Assembly (NCBI GenBank): GCA_963989385.1
Contig: OZ022501.1
Coordinates: 98,974,502-99,038,501, forward strand
DNA length: 64,000 nucleotides
From: Ctena decussata
Taxonomy: Eukaryota > Mollusca > Bivalvia > Lucinida > Lucinidae
Direction of reading: 5' to 3'
A program made the position numbers and the translations under genes. Positions 42,960 through 52,739 of this stretch are shown piece by piece (the first letter of the stretch is position 1; every line of letters starts with the position of its first letter). The notes below the pieces were generated by a model, which saw only the letters and a program-made list of their open reading frames with translations, was not told the DNA's origin and did not search any database.

Positions 42960-43450
42960 ATCATCCAGTACGAATCTAGCGAAGTCTGACGGTCTGCACC
43001 TCCCTCCTGTAGCTGTCAATAGAGGGGCAGCTCACAACTGTCTGGAAAGGGCTATTCCGTATCCTGATGGTGTCTGGAAAGAAGAATCTTTGATGACAGA
43101 GAACTCTTGCAAAGGGAATCAGGAACCTCATGTTATGTCCTCTCGCTGATATGGTTGGTGTCAAATAAGTGATAGGTATGGCCACGAGGTTATAAACAAT
43201 CCGGTACATCATGGTTGGATTTGCCTGAGCTCTACGTTCCTGAAGAGTGAGCCACTGGAGCTGCTAGCCTAAAGTCAGCATTGACTATGCGTGCGACTCT
43301 GCGCTGTACCATCTCCAGCTTCCGCATGTTGTCTTCCTCTGTAAAAGGATACCATATGACACTAGCATACTCTGCGATAGGTCGAACTAGGGTCTTAAAG
43401 CAGAGCTCCTTTGTCCTTCTAGGGCACTGTTGCAGGTTCCGCTGAAGCTC
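42960..43450 (-). pseudogene. LINE ORF2 C-terminal fragment
   Basis: The minus strand reads CPRRTKELCFKTLVRPIAEY, ASVIWYPFTEEDNM and KLEMVQRRVARIVNADF, then after a frameshift ITYLTPTISARGHNMRFLI, ARVLCHQRFFFPDTIRI and SYRREVQTVRL. This is the post-RT C-terminal region of a jockey/L2-type non-LTR element. No RT catalytic motif is present; it is 5'-truncated and frameshifted. Confidence 0.82.
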
Positions 43451-43859
43451 TGGTAGTGTTGGACTTAATTCGAAACCTTTTTTAAGAGTTAAGACAGATC
43501 CACTATAAACAAAAGCTAGTAAGGGTGAGCTCTACCTTCAAATTACACCAAATTACAAAAGAAAAAGCATAGGAGTACCCTTGGGCTATTATAAGACAGT
43601 CAATGTATACCCCGACAAATCTCATGTTTCCTTATTTCAAGTGAGATTTACAGGTACAATATAATTCACAACCTCTCAGCCAAAATTGCCTTGTTCTTCT
43701 TCCCCTCTTTGGTAGCTCTAATTACTAAGTTATTGAAATGAATACTGGAAAGTGCAACATGTTTTACGGATAGTAACTACAATAATTAGCCATCGCAAAG
43801 GCTCATAAAATGGGTAACTGTAAGTAAATTATTCAAGACAGCTGCACTGAATTGAAGTG
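43451..43859. other. unassigned stretch
   Basis: AT-rich, nothing recognised. Confidence 0.3.
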
Positions 43860-44240
43860 ATAATAAATATGAATGGAAAATTATAATAGAAAAGAAAGAA
43901 TTTGAGCTTCAACTTAGTAGCAATAAAAAGGGCAGACCTAAAGGTAAAGCTTATGACTGGTACTTATATGCTGGTGGCAAATCGTGCGCGGTAACAATCA
44001 ACATCAGGTTGATCCAACATGTGCTCTTTGCGTTGAAGATTCTGAAGACTTAGAACATTTCATACTTACTTGTAAGGCATTAGCAGACGTTCGAAAACAA
44101 TAGTTGTAGAGAAAATTCATTCGATTCTTTCAAAATATTTGGGACAGTATTTCTATATCGGATATAGAATCGGCCTCCAGACGTCTCTGCTTCGCTTTAC
44201 ATGGCAAACGTTCGGCTGTATTGGCAGCATGTTAATAGTG
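43860..44240 (+). pseudogene. LINE 3' zinc-binding domain fragment
   Basis: One frame reads NNQHQVDPTCALCVEDSEDL, then EHFILTCKALADVRKQ and a stop at about 44100. The spacing C-x2-C...H-x4-C is the zinc-binding module that follows the RT in several LINE ORF2 proteins. After two stops RRLCFALHGKRSAV can still be read. An upstream lysine-rich piece in another frame (KGRPKGKAYDWYLYAGG) probably belongs to the same ORF. No RT core remains. Confidence 0.65.
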
Positions 44241-44299
44241 ATCAGTGGTCAACTCAGACACACCCTTGCGAGCATTCTTAGCAGGGTCTGCGCGTCATT

Positions 44300-44930
44300 T
44301 TGAGAAAAAGGATTGATTAAAAGCAGGACAGTGAGATAGTCTAAAGATGACAGGTTAAAATATAGTGCGAAAAGGATGAAATCCATAAAACACACATCAT
44401 GGACTAATCAAACATAAAAAACCTAGGATAGGGTCTAAAAACAGATAAAACCTAGGTAAAACAAGCATTTTATGTTTAGGGTTTGGGATGCTGCAACTCT
44501 CCGATCGCGGCCTTGAACAAGTCAAGACTAGGAGAAGTTACAACAGTTTCTGGAAGGGCGTTCCACTGGGCAATTGCCACAAGAAAGAAGGAATATTTAT
44601 AGGAATTCTTGTCTGTTTGAGTGAGTGAGTGAACTCAGGTTTAACGTCCCACCAACAACGAGGTCATATGGATATGGGACCACGGTTTAAAGTCTCATCC
44701 GAAAGACCGGAGAAGCGAGGGATCGATCTTGCGACCCCTGGATTGGTAGTCCGGAGTGTTATCCACTACACTACAGCCGCTCCTTGTCTGTTTGAATTTG
44801 ACGGAATGTCATAGAATTGCAGTATCTGGATATCATATGGAAGGGTTGTATGTCTAATTTACTGTTTCGCCCTCTATTGGGTGTTGTGCACAGGGTGCAG
44901 GGTCTTTTGCTGTATCTCTACATCTACATC
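44300..44930 (-). pseudogene. LINE ORF2 C-terminal fragment split by a SINE
   Basis: The minus strand reads PCTLCTTPNRGRNSKLDIQP, FHMISRYCNSMTFRQIQTDK, is interrupted by the SINE at 44621-44782, and continues in frame NSYKYSFFLVAIAQWNAL, PETVVTSPSLDLFKAAIGEL and a stop near 44478. Removing the SINE and one 13-bp duplication gives an uninterrupted frame, so the LINE was already truncated when the SINE landed. Downstream AT-rich sequence to about 44300 is probably its 3' UTR. Confidence 0.8.
44621..44782 (-). mobile_element. tRNA-derived SINE with 13-bp target duplication
   Basis: CTTGTCTGTTTGA flanks both ends (44608-44620 and 44783-44795). On the minus strand it begins GGAGCGGCTGTAGTGTAGTGG, which includes an A box (TAGTGTAGTGG), then CTCCGGACTACCAATCCAG as anticodon arm and AGATCGATCCC as B box. 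The end is GTGGGACGTTAAACC followed by a TCAC tail. A complete, full-length copy of a molluscan tRNA SINE resembling the RUDI type. Confidence 0.9.
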
Positions 44931-45309
44931 TATATTGTACGCGCCATCCATCATACATGAATATTATAGCAAGGGAATTGCAATCTAAAGGAAAAATGGA
45001 AAATTACAAGACGGGCAGAAGTAAAATGAAGACTTGATAGAACGCCTGAAAAATGTGGAAATATTGGCCTGATGCGTGTTCAGGCCATAAGTCCCTGCCC
45101 AGTCTGGCTCCCATTGGGGGTGCCATGGCCCAAGAAGTCCCCGCCAGCACAGCACTAGGAAATCACCATTACCTACTTACATTGATTACGGCAAATCACA
45201 TCTTCTATAACTTCTTCAGTAAAGGTTTATGACTTTAAGAGTAACCAGATATATACATGATATATATATGCTAGAACTTATATTACATATTTAGAGGTTA
45301 TTACATGTC
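44931..45309. other. unassigned stretch
   Basis: No gene or repeat recognised. Confidence 0.35.
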
Positions 45310-45428
45310 TAGTGTCGCGTTGCCAGGTATATCGGCCCGGTAAGCTCCATATTGGCCCGAGGGCCAATATGGACCTGCCGGGCCGATATGCCTGGCAACG
45401 CGACACTATGCCTGGCAACGCGACACTA
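45310..45428. mobile_element. foldback with duplicated end
   Basis: TAGTGTCGCGTTGCCAGG pairs with CCTGGCAACGCGACACTA, and TATCGGCCCGG, CCATATTGGCCC pair with their inverses around a two-base centre (45310-45408). The last 20 bp, TGCCTGGCAACGCGACACTA, is repeated in tandem at 45409-45428. No coding. Confidence 0.88.
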
Positions 45429-45519
45429 GAGATGTCGTAACCTTTTTATTACATGTATACAGCATTTTCCCCTAAATTATTTTATCATATAGAAACAGAC
45501 TTTCAGACCGTATAAGCGG

Positions 45520-45840
45520 CAACCTGCATGTTTGATAAAGCCAAACCTTCAGAGTCTTTATGCCGCCCGCCGGTCCGATAAATGATTCCCCGGTCTGATA
45601 AAGGATTTATCAGCCCGGTAGACTATAACTAACGTCAACGACGTCGCGTGAGATACTTTGACGTTAAAATGGCGAGCGCGATGTGCCAAAACAGAAAATT
45701 TTCCATCCTTTTAAACGCCATATCTCTCGAACTAGCCATCGTAGACATAAAGTGTGATCACTCATTTTCTTAATTAGATCAAGAGGAACACGTTGGTAAC
45801 AGAATTAAAGTGAAATTACAGAATTTTTCGTTTCGCTACA
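45520..45840 (+). repeat. dispersed repeat R1, copy 2
   Basis: Same-orientation copy of 592-914. Compared with copy 1 it retains more CpG (GTCAACGACGTCGCG against GTCAATGACATCACG), so copy 1 shows the decay expected from methylation. Confidence 0.8.
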
Positions 45841-45867
45841 AAACATATAGCGCTACATGACTGGGTG

Positions 45868-46108
45868 ATTGATTGATTGATTGTTTTGGGTTTAACGGCC
45901 CTTTGAGACAGTATTTCAGTCTATATCGGGCCGTCTCCCAGAGAGGGAGAAAGAGAAGAAATGATAGACGGGAGAAAAAATGTCCAAAACAACTCCCACC
46001 CGCACCAACTGCAAGCGCAGTAGGCCCTTGCCCTACAATGTTCCAAATCAGTAGGACGTCCCGGCACTGGAAGTTACACACAGCACCATCGCACCAACCG
46101 ACCACCCC
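45868..46108 (-). mobile_element. SINE (family S1) with 13-bp target duplication
   Basis: ACATGACTGGGTG flanks both ends (45855-45867 and 46109-46121). On the minus strand the 3' part reads GACTGAAATACTGTCTCAAA, GGGCCGTTAAACCCAAAAC and a four-unit AATC tail. It is the most complete S1 copy and defines its length at 241 bp. Frames of 89-97 codons over it are chance. Confidence 0.9.
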
Positions 46109-46121
46109 ACATGACTGGGTG

Positions 46122-46887
46122 GCCGAGAAATATTATAGAAGGTGCAGGTGCATGTATTTAGCATAGAGTGAGATCAGCCTGTCTGATCCGTCTTCGCAGT
46201 ACATGTCCGAAAGAAGAGACATTGAGTTCTTCCGACCGCACCGCGCATCACATGGCCATCACATGGCGAGTAGTTAAGTGACAAGATGTCCCAAATCGAT
46301 GCGCTAATCTTAGTCATCGGCGCGCGTCATTTTTTTTTTATATACAACGGCTCTATTTATATTTATTTATTGTTAATTTGTAACAGCAAAACTGCAAATG
46401 TTCGAAATGTGTCATAATATAAGCTGCACTTATATTAATAATATGTTAAATAGCATGTGCTATAGGAAAATCAAATCTTTTCTTTTTTTATGACATACAC
46501 AGTGAAAATACAATGATGCGTGTCGTTTAGAAATCTGTTTTATGCCATATCGGAGAAACAAAGATGCATATCAGATTTCGCATCTACGCCGTCTGATCAG
46601 CATCTAATTATTTCTGTCCATTTTTAGCCTAATGCATGCTGTTGCTATATGCGAATTTTCAAAACACTAGCCAGCGTAGCCGTGCAAGCTGGTTTGAATC
46701 GCACATCGTTGGAAGCGCTGAAGACAGGTTTTCTGCTCTGTAGCTCTGGAAGGTTAGCAGTGTCTCAAATTAGACTATTCCCAGTGCGATCGAACTGATA
46801 TTATAACATAAACAAAATGAAAAGTAGAAACGCTTATCAGTTATAATGTCGCATATATCACTACTCTCTCCCTTTTAATTTCCGCTT
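46122..46887. other. unassigned stretch upstream of the putative exon
   Basis: No repeat found. It would hold the promoter of the exon at 46918, and TATAATG occurs at 46842, but that match is weak and I do not claim a TATA box. Confidence 0.35.
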
Positions 46888-46917
46888 TTGTTTCTTTGCT
46901 CATTTCGAAGTAACAAG

Positions 46918-47007
46918 ATGGCGAAGTTTTCGATTCTTTTTCTTCTGTTATTTTGCCTTTCTATAGTTCAAGTGTTCTATGCTGAAGAGAGAGATGAAGG
47001 CGACAAG
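46918..47007 (+). CDS. putative first coding exon of a secreted or membrane protein (partial)
   Basis: A 30-codon exon, MAKFSILFLLLFCLSIVQVF then YAEERDEGDK, ends in AAG directly before the splice donor GTATGC (GT at 47008) in phase 0. Residues 1-22 form a classical signal peptide: Lys3, a run of F/L/I/V/C, then a likely cleavage after Ala22; the acidic EERDEGD begins the mature chain. The start at 46918 has a strong context (A at -3, G at +4). An in-frame ATG at 46888 would add ten residues and put charge before the signal, so I prefer the downstream one. Later exons could not be recognised within the window, and the product is unknown. The same frame runs on into the intron to 47073. Confidence 0.55.
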
Positions 47008-47251
47008 GTATGCTATTTTAATTATGTTATTTCTTATCTGCATGTCTTTATAAACTTTCCTTTTATTCCATAACAACGGCGACCCCCACCCCCACCCCCA
47101 AACACACATACACACTTCCCACGCTCAAACCCCAACCCCTACTCCCGCTTTTTTCGTCAATTAAATTATAGAATTATAGTAAAAGCCGCACTCATTTGAG
47201 CCCACAACATATCAAAACCAAAAAAACAAAAAACAAAAAAAAAACGACTTA

Positions 47252-47320
47252 TCTTCTAAAACCACTGGGCCAATTGCCAATTGTAACCAAATTTCATATG
47301 TAGCTCCAGGGGAGTCAGTT
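47252..47320 (-). repeat. fragment related to Helitron-like element D
   Basis: AACCACTGGGCCAATTG and GTAACCAAATTTCATAT with CTCCAGGGG match 23565-23610 within element D. Only about 65 bp remain. If the exon at 46918 is real, this lies in its intron. Confidence 0.6.
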
Positions 47321-47624
47321 GAGTGCCACTTGGTACCCTTTACCCTCTTGACAATGGGATGCTAACGGGTGCTCTGCTTTATACCCAGACTAGTTCCTTC
47401 CCTCTACAAGCCATTGAGGTGAGAGTCATGATGGTCATGATGGTCTTGAGTCAGCACAGAATAAAATTTTTTGCAGTCTTCATAAATAATATTACCTGTA
47501 TGTAATTTAGGGTGCCTTTTCGTAGACACGGACTGAATGAGAGAGAGGTTTTCACAAATCGGGGACATTGTAAATAAGTCGCTTAATCTGTCCACATGGA
47601 GGTAGCTTAGACACTTAGCTACCC

Positions 47625-49602
47625 CACGGGTGGTAAACCTAGGAACTACCACGAAATTGTGTTAACGTAATTTTGTTCCCAAGCCACATACGGGACATAA
47701 CGGGGTAGTTTCCAGGCCGAAAAATTGATAAACAAAGGTTGGTGTCACTTTGGTTTTTGTTTTATTTTACTACTAAGAACGAACAATGGTGAAATCGGCC
47801 AATATGGTTCCGTGTAAATGTGTCTCAGCGTCCTCTCTAGCCCCAAATTTTATATGAAAAGTTATTTTCTTTCTTTAGATTTTTGCGCCCGCACTGAGTA
47901 TCGGGTTAATTTTCCATAAAGTACAGTGCCAATTCGAAGGAATTGAGCTCGTATCCATCAAATTATATTGAATTTGATATCATTTGCCGATGAAAATGAT
48001 ACAAAGACCCTTACTAAACGTTCCTGCATAGAACACAGAAGCCAAGAGTTTACTCGTAAAAGATTCAGGCCAGTTTGTCCTGTGTGGTAGTTTCCAGCTC
48101 ACCGTGGTAGTTAAAATGCTATCGTGGTAGTTGCCAGGACTTTGTAGGATTTTAGTAGTAGTTCCCATCAGCAGATGTTCACTACTCAGGGGCTACTTCA
48201 AATTTTTAAAGACGGGGTGTTCGGGCCGAACCTTGAATACCCCTCTTATTCATACAAAGACCTTTCAAACAACCTTTTATCGGATAAAATTTGTCGACTG
48301 CCTGAATTTTAAATTTAGCGGGCTATTGAACTGATGAGAAGAATGAAAAGAAGGGATATTCACATAGCTAATTTGTTGTTGAATAAACATGCCTTATAAT
48401 TATCATATAACATGCCCGTTCATCGTCACACTCACATGTATATCTCATTATCTATAGATGTAATATCAGTCTCGTCCGCCTATAATTTTCCATCACCCTC
48501 AATACCAATACTAGCGAATCGTAGTGTCAGAGGTGCTCTTATTCTAGCACTTTCACTTCCATTTTCACCCTTTTCCATTGTTATCATATATAAAAAGGTG
48601 GTTTGCGGTGGTTTGGGGTGGTTTGCGGTGGTTTGTTGAAAGGGGCTGCTTCTTACAACTGTATAAGCTCTTAGTTTTATGGGTATTATTTCACTCAGTG
48701 AAACGCATATCAATTATAAAATTGAGTCACGACTGGTCCCAATGCACCTATCAATGTTTTCCCCCAGAGGGAGGCGGCGGGATACCCATGGGGAATAAGA
48801 CAATTTTGAAAACTTTCGCCCCAATTCCCTACCCATAAGCAAATATGTGGTGTCACAAATTCCTTTGGTGGGCCATCAAATTTGTTATAAAATCTAATTT
48901 AGAACTTCCAGAAAAGTATCAAATGTCCCAACCCCGTTTTTAGGTGTTCTATCTAATTCCCATGGGTTGGGATTTTTGGCTGTCTAATCCCCATGGTATC
49001 CCCCCCGGGGGGGAAATATTGATTGGTGCACTAGTATTGACGATTCTTAAACGCGCGGAAAATCTGTTGATGGGAACTACTACATAGTCTTGGCAACTAC
49101 CACGATAGCATTTTAACTACCACGATGCGCTGGAAACTACTACACAGGACAAACGGGGCATGAATCTTTTACGAGTAAACGCTCGGATTTTTTTTCTGTG
49201 TAGAAACGTTTATTAAAGGTCTTTTTATCATTTTCATCGGCAAATGATATCACATTCAATTTAATTTGACAGAAACGGGCTAAAATCCTTCGAACTGGCA
49301 CTGTACGTTGGGGAAAGTTGGTCCGATGCTCAGTGGGGAAACAAAAATCTAAAGAAAGAAAATAACTTTTCATATAAAATTTGGGGCTAGAGGGGACGCT
49401 GAGACATATTTACACGGAACCATATTGGCCGATTTCACCATTGTTCGTTCTTAGTAGTAAAATAAAACAAAAACCAAAATGACACCAACCTTTGTTTATC
49501 AATTTTTCGGCCTGGAAACTACCCCGTTATGTCCCGCATGTGGCTTGGGAACAAAATTACATTAACACAATTTCGTGGTAGTTCCTAGGTTTACCACCCG
49601 TG
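47625..49602. mobile_element. 1,978-bp foldback DNA element, CACGGGTGG termini, 5-bp duplication
   Basis: Ends CACGGGTGGTAAACCTAGGA and its inverse. TACCC flanks both sides (47620-47624 and 49603-49607). The inverted arms extend for about 540 bp (47625-48173 and 49066-49602) at high identity, leaving an 890-bp loop. Inside the arms CGTGGTAGTT/CTACCACG recurs, for example three times near 48090-48135. Termini starting CAC with 5-bp duplications are known from Transib, but no transposase is present, so this is only suggestive. Confidence 0.85.
48174..49065. other. loop of the foldback element
   Basis: No coding region recognised. Contains TGGTTTG(C/G)GGTGG repeated at about 48598-48635 and a CCCCATGG...CCATGGGG inverted pair (48780-49000). 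Confidence 0.45.
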
Positions 49603-49924
49603 TACCCCTTGAGCACCAAATAAAGAGTCTGATCAAACTGGACCGCTGCCCAGGCTGATCTGATTCTTCGCTGGGCACACAACCACATTGTTGGTTTTGT
49701 CGTGTCGCGGCTCATTTCACAAATTCAAAGACATGTAATGGGTACAACCATCTTGAGTAGAGATGCCTACTCTTAGCTCTGCGCATGCTTGAATATTTTT
49801 AAGTCATCCTTGTTTCTTCCATTACACACTTTTCGCGCTTGAGGCTACAAGTTCAAAGACAAGTAATGGGTACCGCCAGCCTGAGGAGAGATTCATACTC
49901 TTAGCTCTGTGTATGCGTGAAACG

Positions 49925-50690
49925 TTATAAATTGCAACGATGAGAAATAAACAGTGCTTATTTTATTCACGGAAATTTTTTCAGTAATAATATAAATCAC
50001 ATGTATCTTTAAATAATTATTCAAATACACGTTGATGCAAAGTACATAAATATCTGGTAGGGGCAGCAACTACTCAAGGAGTCAACCAGCTCAAGTAGAT
50101 TTCCCAGCGCTGTGAACTACAAATAGGTACAATAGGTCCTTAATGGTGCTACCCGTTACCTGTCCCTGTATTGTGTCAGGGGCGGGCAACCCTGTCTACT
50201 TTTAAATTGCAACGATGAGAAATGAAGAGTGCTGATTTTATTTACAGAAAATTTATAAGTAATAATATAAATCGCATGTATCTTCAAATGACTATTCAAA
50301 TACACGTGGGTGCATATTACATAAATATTTGGGGCATCACTACTCAAGGAGTCCCAGTGGTGTGAACTATAAATAGGTACAATACGTCAATAATGGTGCT
50401 ACCCGCTACCTGTCCCTGTATTTTGTCAGGGGCGGGCAACCCTGTCTATTTTTGATTGCAACGATGAGAAAAGAACAGTGCTTATTTTATTCACGGAAAA
50501 TGTACCAGTAATAATATAAATCACTTGTATCTTTAAATAATTATTCAAATACACGCTGAAGCAAATTACATAAATATTTAGAGCAGCAACTACTCAAGAC
50601 GTCAGCATTCTCAAGTGTGTTTCCCAGCGCGGTGAATTATAAATAGGTACAATGCATCAGCAAATGCGCTTCCCATTATCTGTCTCTGTA
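49925..50690 (+). repeat. tandem repeat of about 250-275 bp, three copies
   Basis: ATTGCAACGATGAGAAA starts copies at 49931, 50206 and 50455. Each carries AGTAATAATATAAATC, ATTCAAATACACG, CCCAGCGC and TGTCCCTGTATT(G/T)TGTCAGGGGCGGGCAACCC. The third copy is interrupted by a LINE; its last part resumes at 52540 (CAGGCGCGGGCAACCC). Confidence 0.9.
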
Positions 50691-50696
50691 TTGTAT

Positions 50697-52532
50697 GACT
50701 CCTTGGGTATTGTATAAAGCTGGAAAAAGCACAGGCAGACTAGGGAAACGTTTGTGGACCCTATTGCAAGTCGAGGAAAATGACAGAGGTCTCAGATTTC
50801 TAGAGTGAGGGATCTAACTTCAGCGAATCAGGGTAGAGCAATCCAGGACAGGTCTGGGAAACGCCTTACAGAGGAACAAGAGATTCTCAGCAGAGGGACA
50901 GAATATTGCTCAGAACCTCAGAACTATACAACCATGAGACTCACGTTGACAATGCGGTTCCGGACTACAATCAGCCCCAGAAGAAGATTAACAACCTATT
51001 TGTCGTGAGGACGTTGAGATTGCAGTAGCAGCACTAAAGAAGGGGAAGTCTGCCGGAGTTGATAATATACCAGCAGAACCTGTTCAAGCTGGAGGGGAGA
51101 CCATGATTGATTTTTTAACAGATATCTGTAACAGGATCTAGAGAACGGGATAAATGGCCAAACCCATGGACTCAGTCGCTGATTATTACACTCCCTAAAA
51201 AGGGCAACCTACAGCTCTGCCAGAACTACAGAACCATCAGCCTCATCAGTCATTCAAGCAAGGGCATGCTGAAAGTCATCTTGAACAGGCTTAAACCACA
51301 AGCCGAAGAGATAATCGCGGAAGAACAGACTGGGTTCCGAGCCGGAAGGAGCACCACAGAACAGATCTTCAACCTTAGAATCCTGTGTGAAAAATATCTC
51401 CAACATCAGCAGAATCTGTACCATGTCTTCATTGATTTCAAGAAAGCCTTTGAAAGGGTACGGCATGCAGGCTTATGGGCAACTATGCGGAAGTACAATA
51501 TCAGTGCAAATCTATTTCGCACCATTGAGCAGCTATACTACAAGGTTGCGAGTGCAATCCTGATGAATGGTAGCACAGGAGAATGGTTCAGAACAACAGT
51601 TGGAGTAAGGCAAGAATACTTTCTGTCACCCACCCTCTTTAACATTTTTCTCGAACGGATCATGTCTGATGATCTGGACGAACATGACGGAAAGGTCAGC
51701 ATAGGCGGCAGAAACATTACCAATCTGCGGTTTGCCGATGACATAGATGCTGTAGCTGAGGAAGAGCAGAAACTAGAAGCCCTAGTTGAAAGTGTCGACA
51801 AAACCCGCACAAGTTTTAAGATGTATATCAGTGCTGAGAAGACCAAACTGATGACAAACAGCGCAGATGGCATCCAGAGAGAGAGAGAGAGAGATCAAGG
51901 TAAGAGGGCAGAAGATGGGTAATGTAACAAGCTTAAATACCTTGGAGCACTTGTTTCAGATGATGGCTAATACAGGAGGTTCTTTCAAGCCACTTCAGCT
52001 CTTACCAAGATTAAACCAATCCGGAGAGATAACAACATATATATTGGATCAAAGGTGAAACTTATGCGCTCCCTTGTCATTTCTATATTTCTGTATGCCT
52101 GTGAATCGCGGACCTTAACAGCAGAGTTAGAGAAAAGAACGCATGCGTTTGAGATGAGATGCTACCGAAGTTTACTGAACATTACGCACAGGGACCATAT
52201 AACCAATGAGGAGGTTCGCAGAGAGATCCAAGCAGCCATTGGAGAATATGATGATCTCCTTACGCTGGTCAAGAAAGGGAGACTAAGGTGGTTTGGCCAC
52301 GTCTCAATGTATTCTGCTTTAGCAAAGACAATTCTAAAGGGCACAGTGGAAGGAAAAAGAAGAAGAGGTAGACAGAAGAAGAGGTGGAACGACAATACTA
52401 AAAAGTGAAGAGGGATAGATTTTACTACTCAACTAGGGCAGCTGAAAACAGGACAAGCTGAAAAGGGATTGTTTCGAAGTCATGTGTGGTGCCCCAACGA
52501 CCTAGTAAGGTTATGGTATAGAATAGAATAGC
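50697..52532 (+). pseudogene. 5'-truncated endonuclease/RT-type LINE with 7-bp target duplication
   Basis: ATTGTAT flanks both ends (50690-50696 and 52533-52539). The frames encode the RT part of an ORF2 very common in bivalves: finger segment SAGVDNIPAE, IITLPKKGNLQLCQNYRTIS, then 51266-51922 with AEEQTGFRAGRSTTEQIFNL, motif A FIDFKKAFERV, GVRQEYFLSPTLFNIF and motif C FADDIDAVAEEE (residues about 155-166). C-terminal parts read KLMRSLVISIFLYACESRTL and RWFGHVSMYSALAKTILKGT, RRRGRQKKRW. Frameshifts occur near 50950, at a GA repeat at 51874-51893, and at 51945; stops occur at 51138 and 51976. Motif C is intact but the ORF is dead. RTE-like by its sequence, though the clade is not certain. Confidence 0.92.
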
Positions 52533-52739
52533 ATTGTATCAGGCGCGGGCAACCCAGTTTCCCAGTGCCAGAGGCGTGCCACTATGTACTCCGTTATTAT
52601 TAAATTGATAATATGGTGCCACTTAGTACGTCTTCCTTAAACCTAGTGAGATTAAAATACCAATAGTCACCCCTGCCTGTCATACTTAACAATGGGATGC
52701 CACCAGGCAAATCTACCTTCTCCAGTGTCACAAAGTACC

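Larger units (their letters stand above)
47570..49718. mobile_element. MITE copy (family of 37606-37799) split by a large insertion
   Basis: Left part 47570-47624 (CTGTCCACATGGAGGTAGCT) and right part 49603-49718 (CTGATCAAACTGGACCGCTG, CAGGCTGATCTGATTCTTCG, then TTGGTTTTGTCGTGTCGCGG at the end) together reproduce the 37.6-kb MITE. Its left TIR is missing. Confidence 0.7.

Noticed and set aside
46842..46848. TATA box for the exon at 46918
   Set aside because: Single short AT-rich match with no supporting initiator or transcript evidence.
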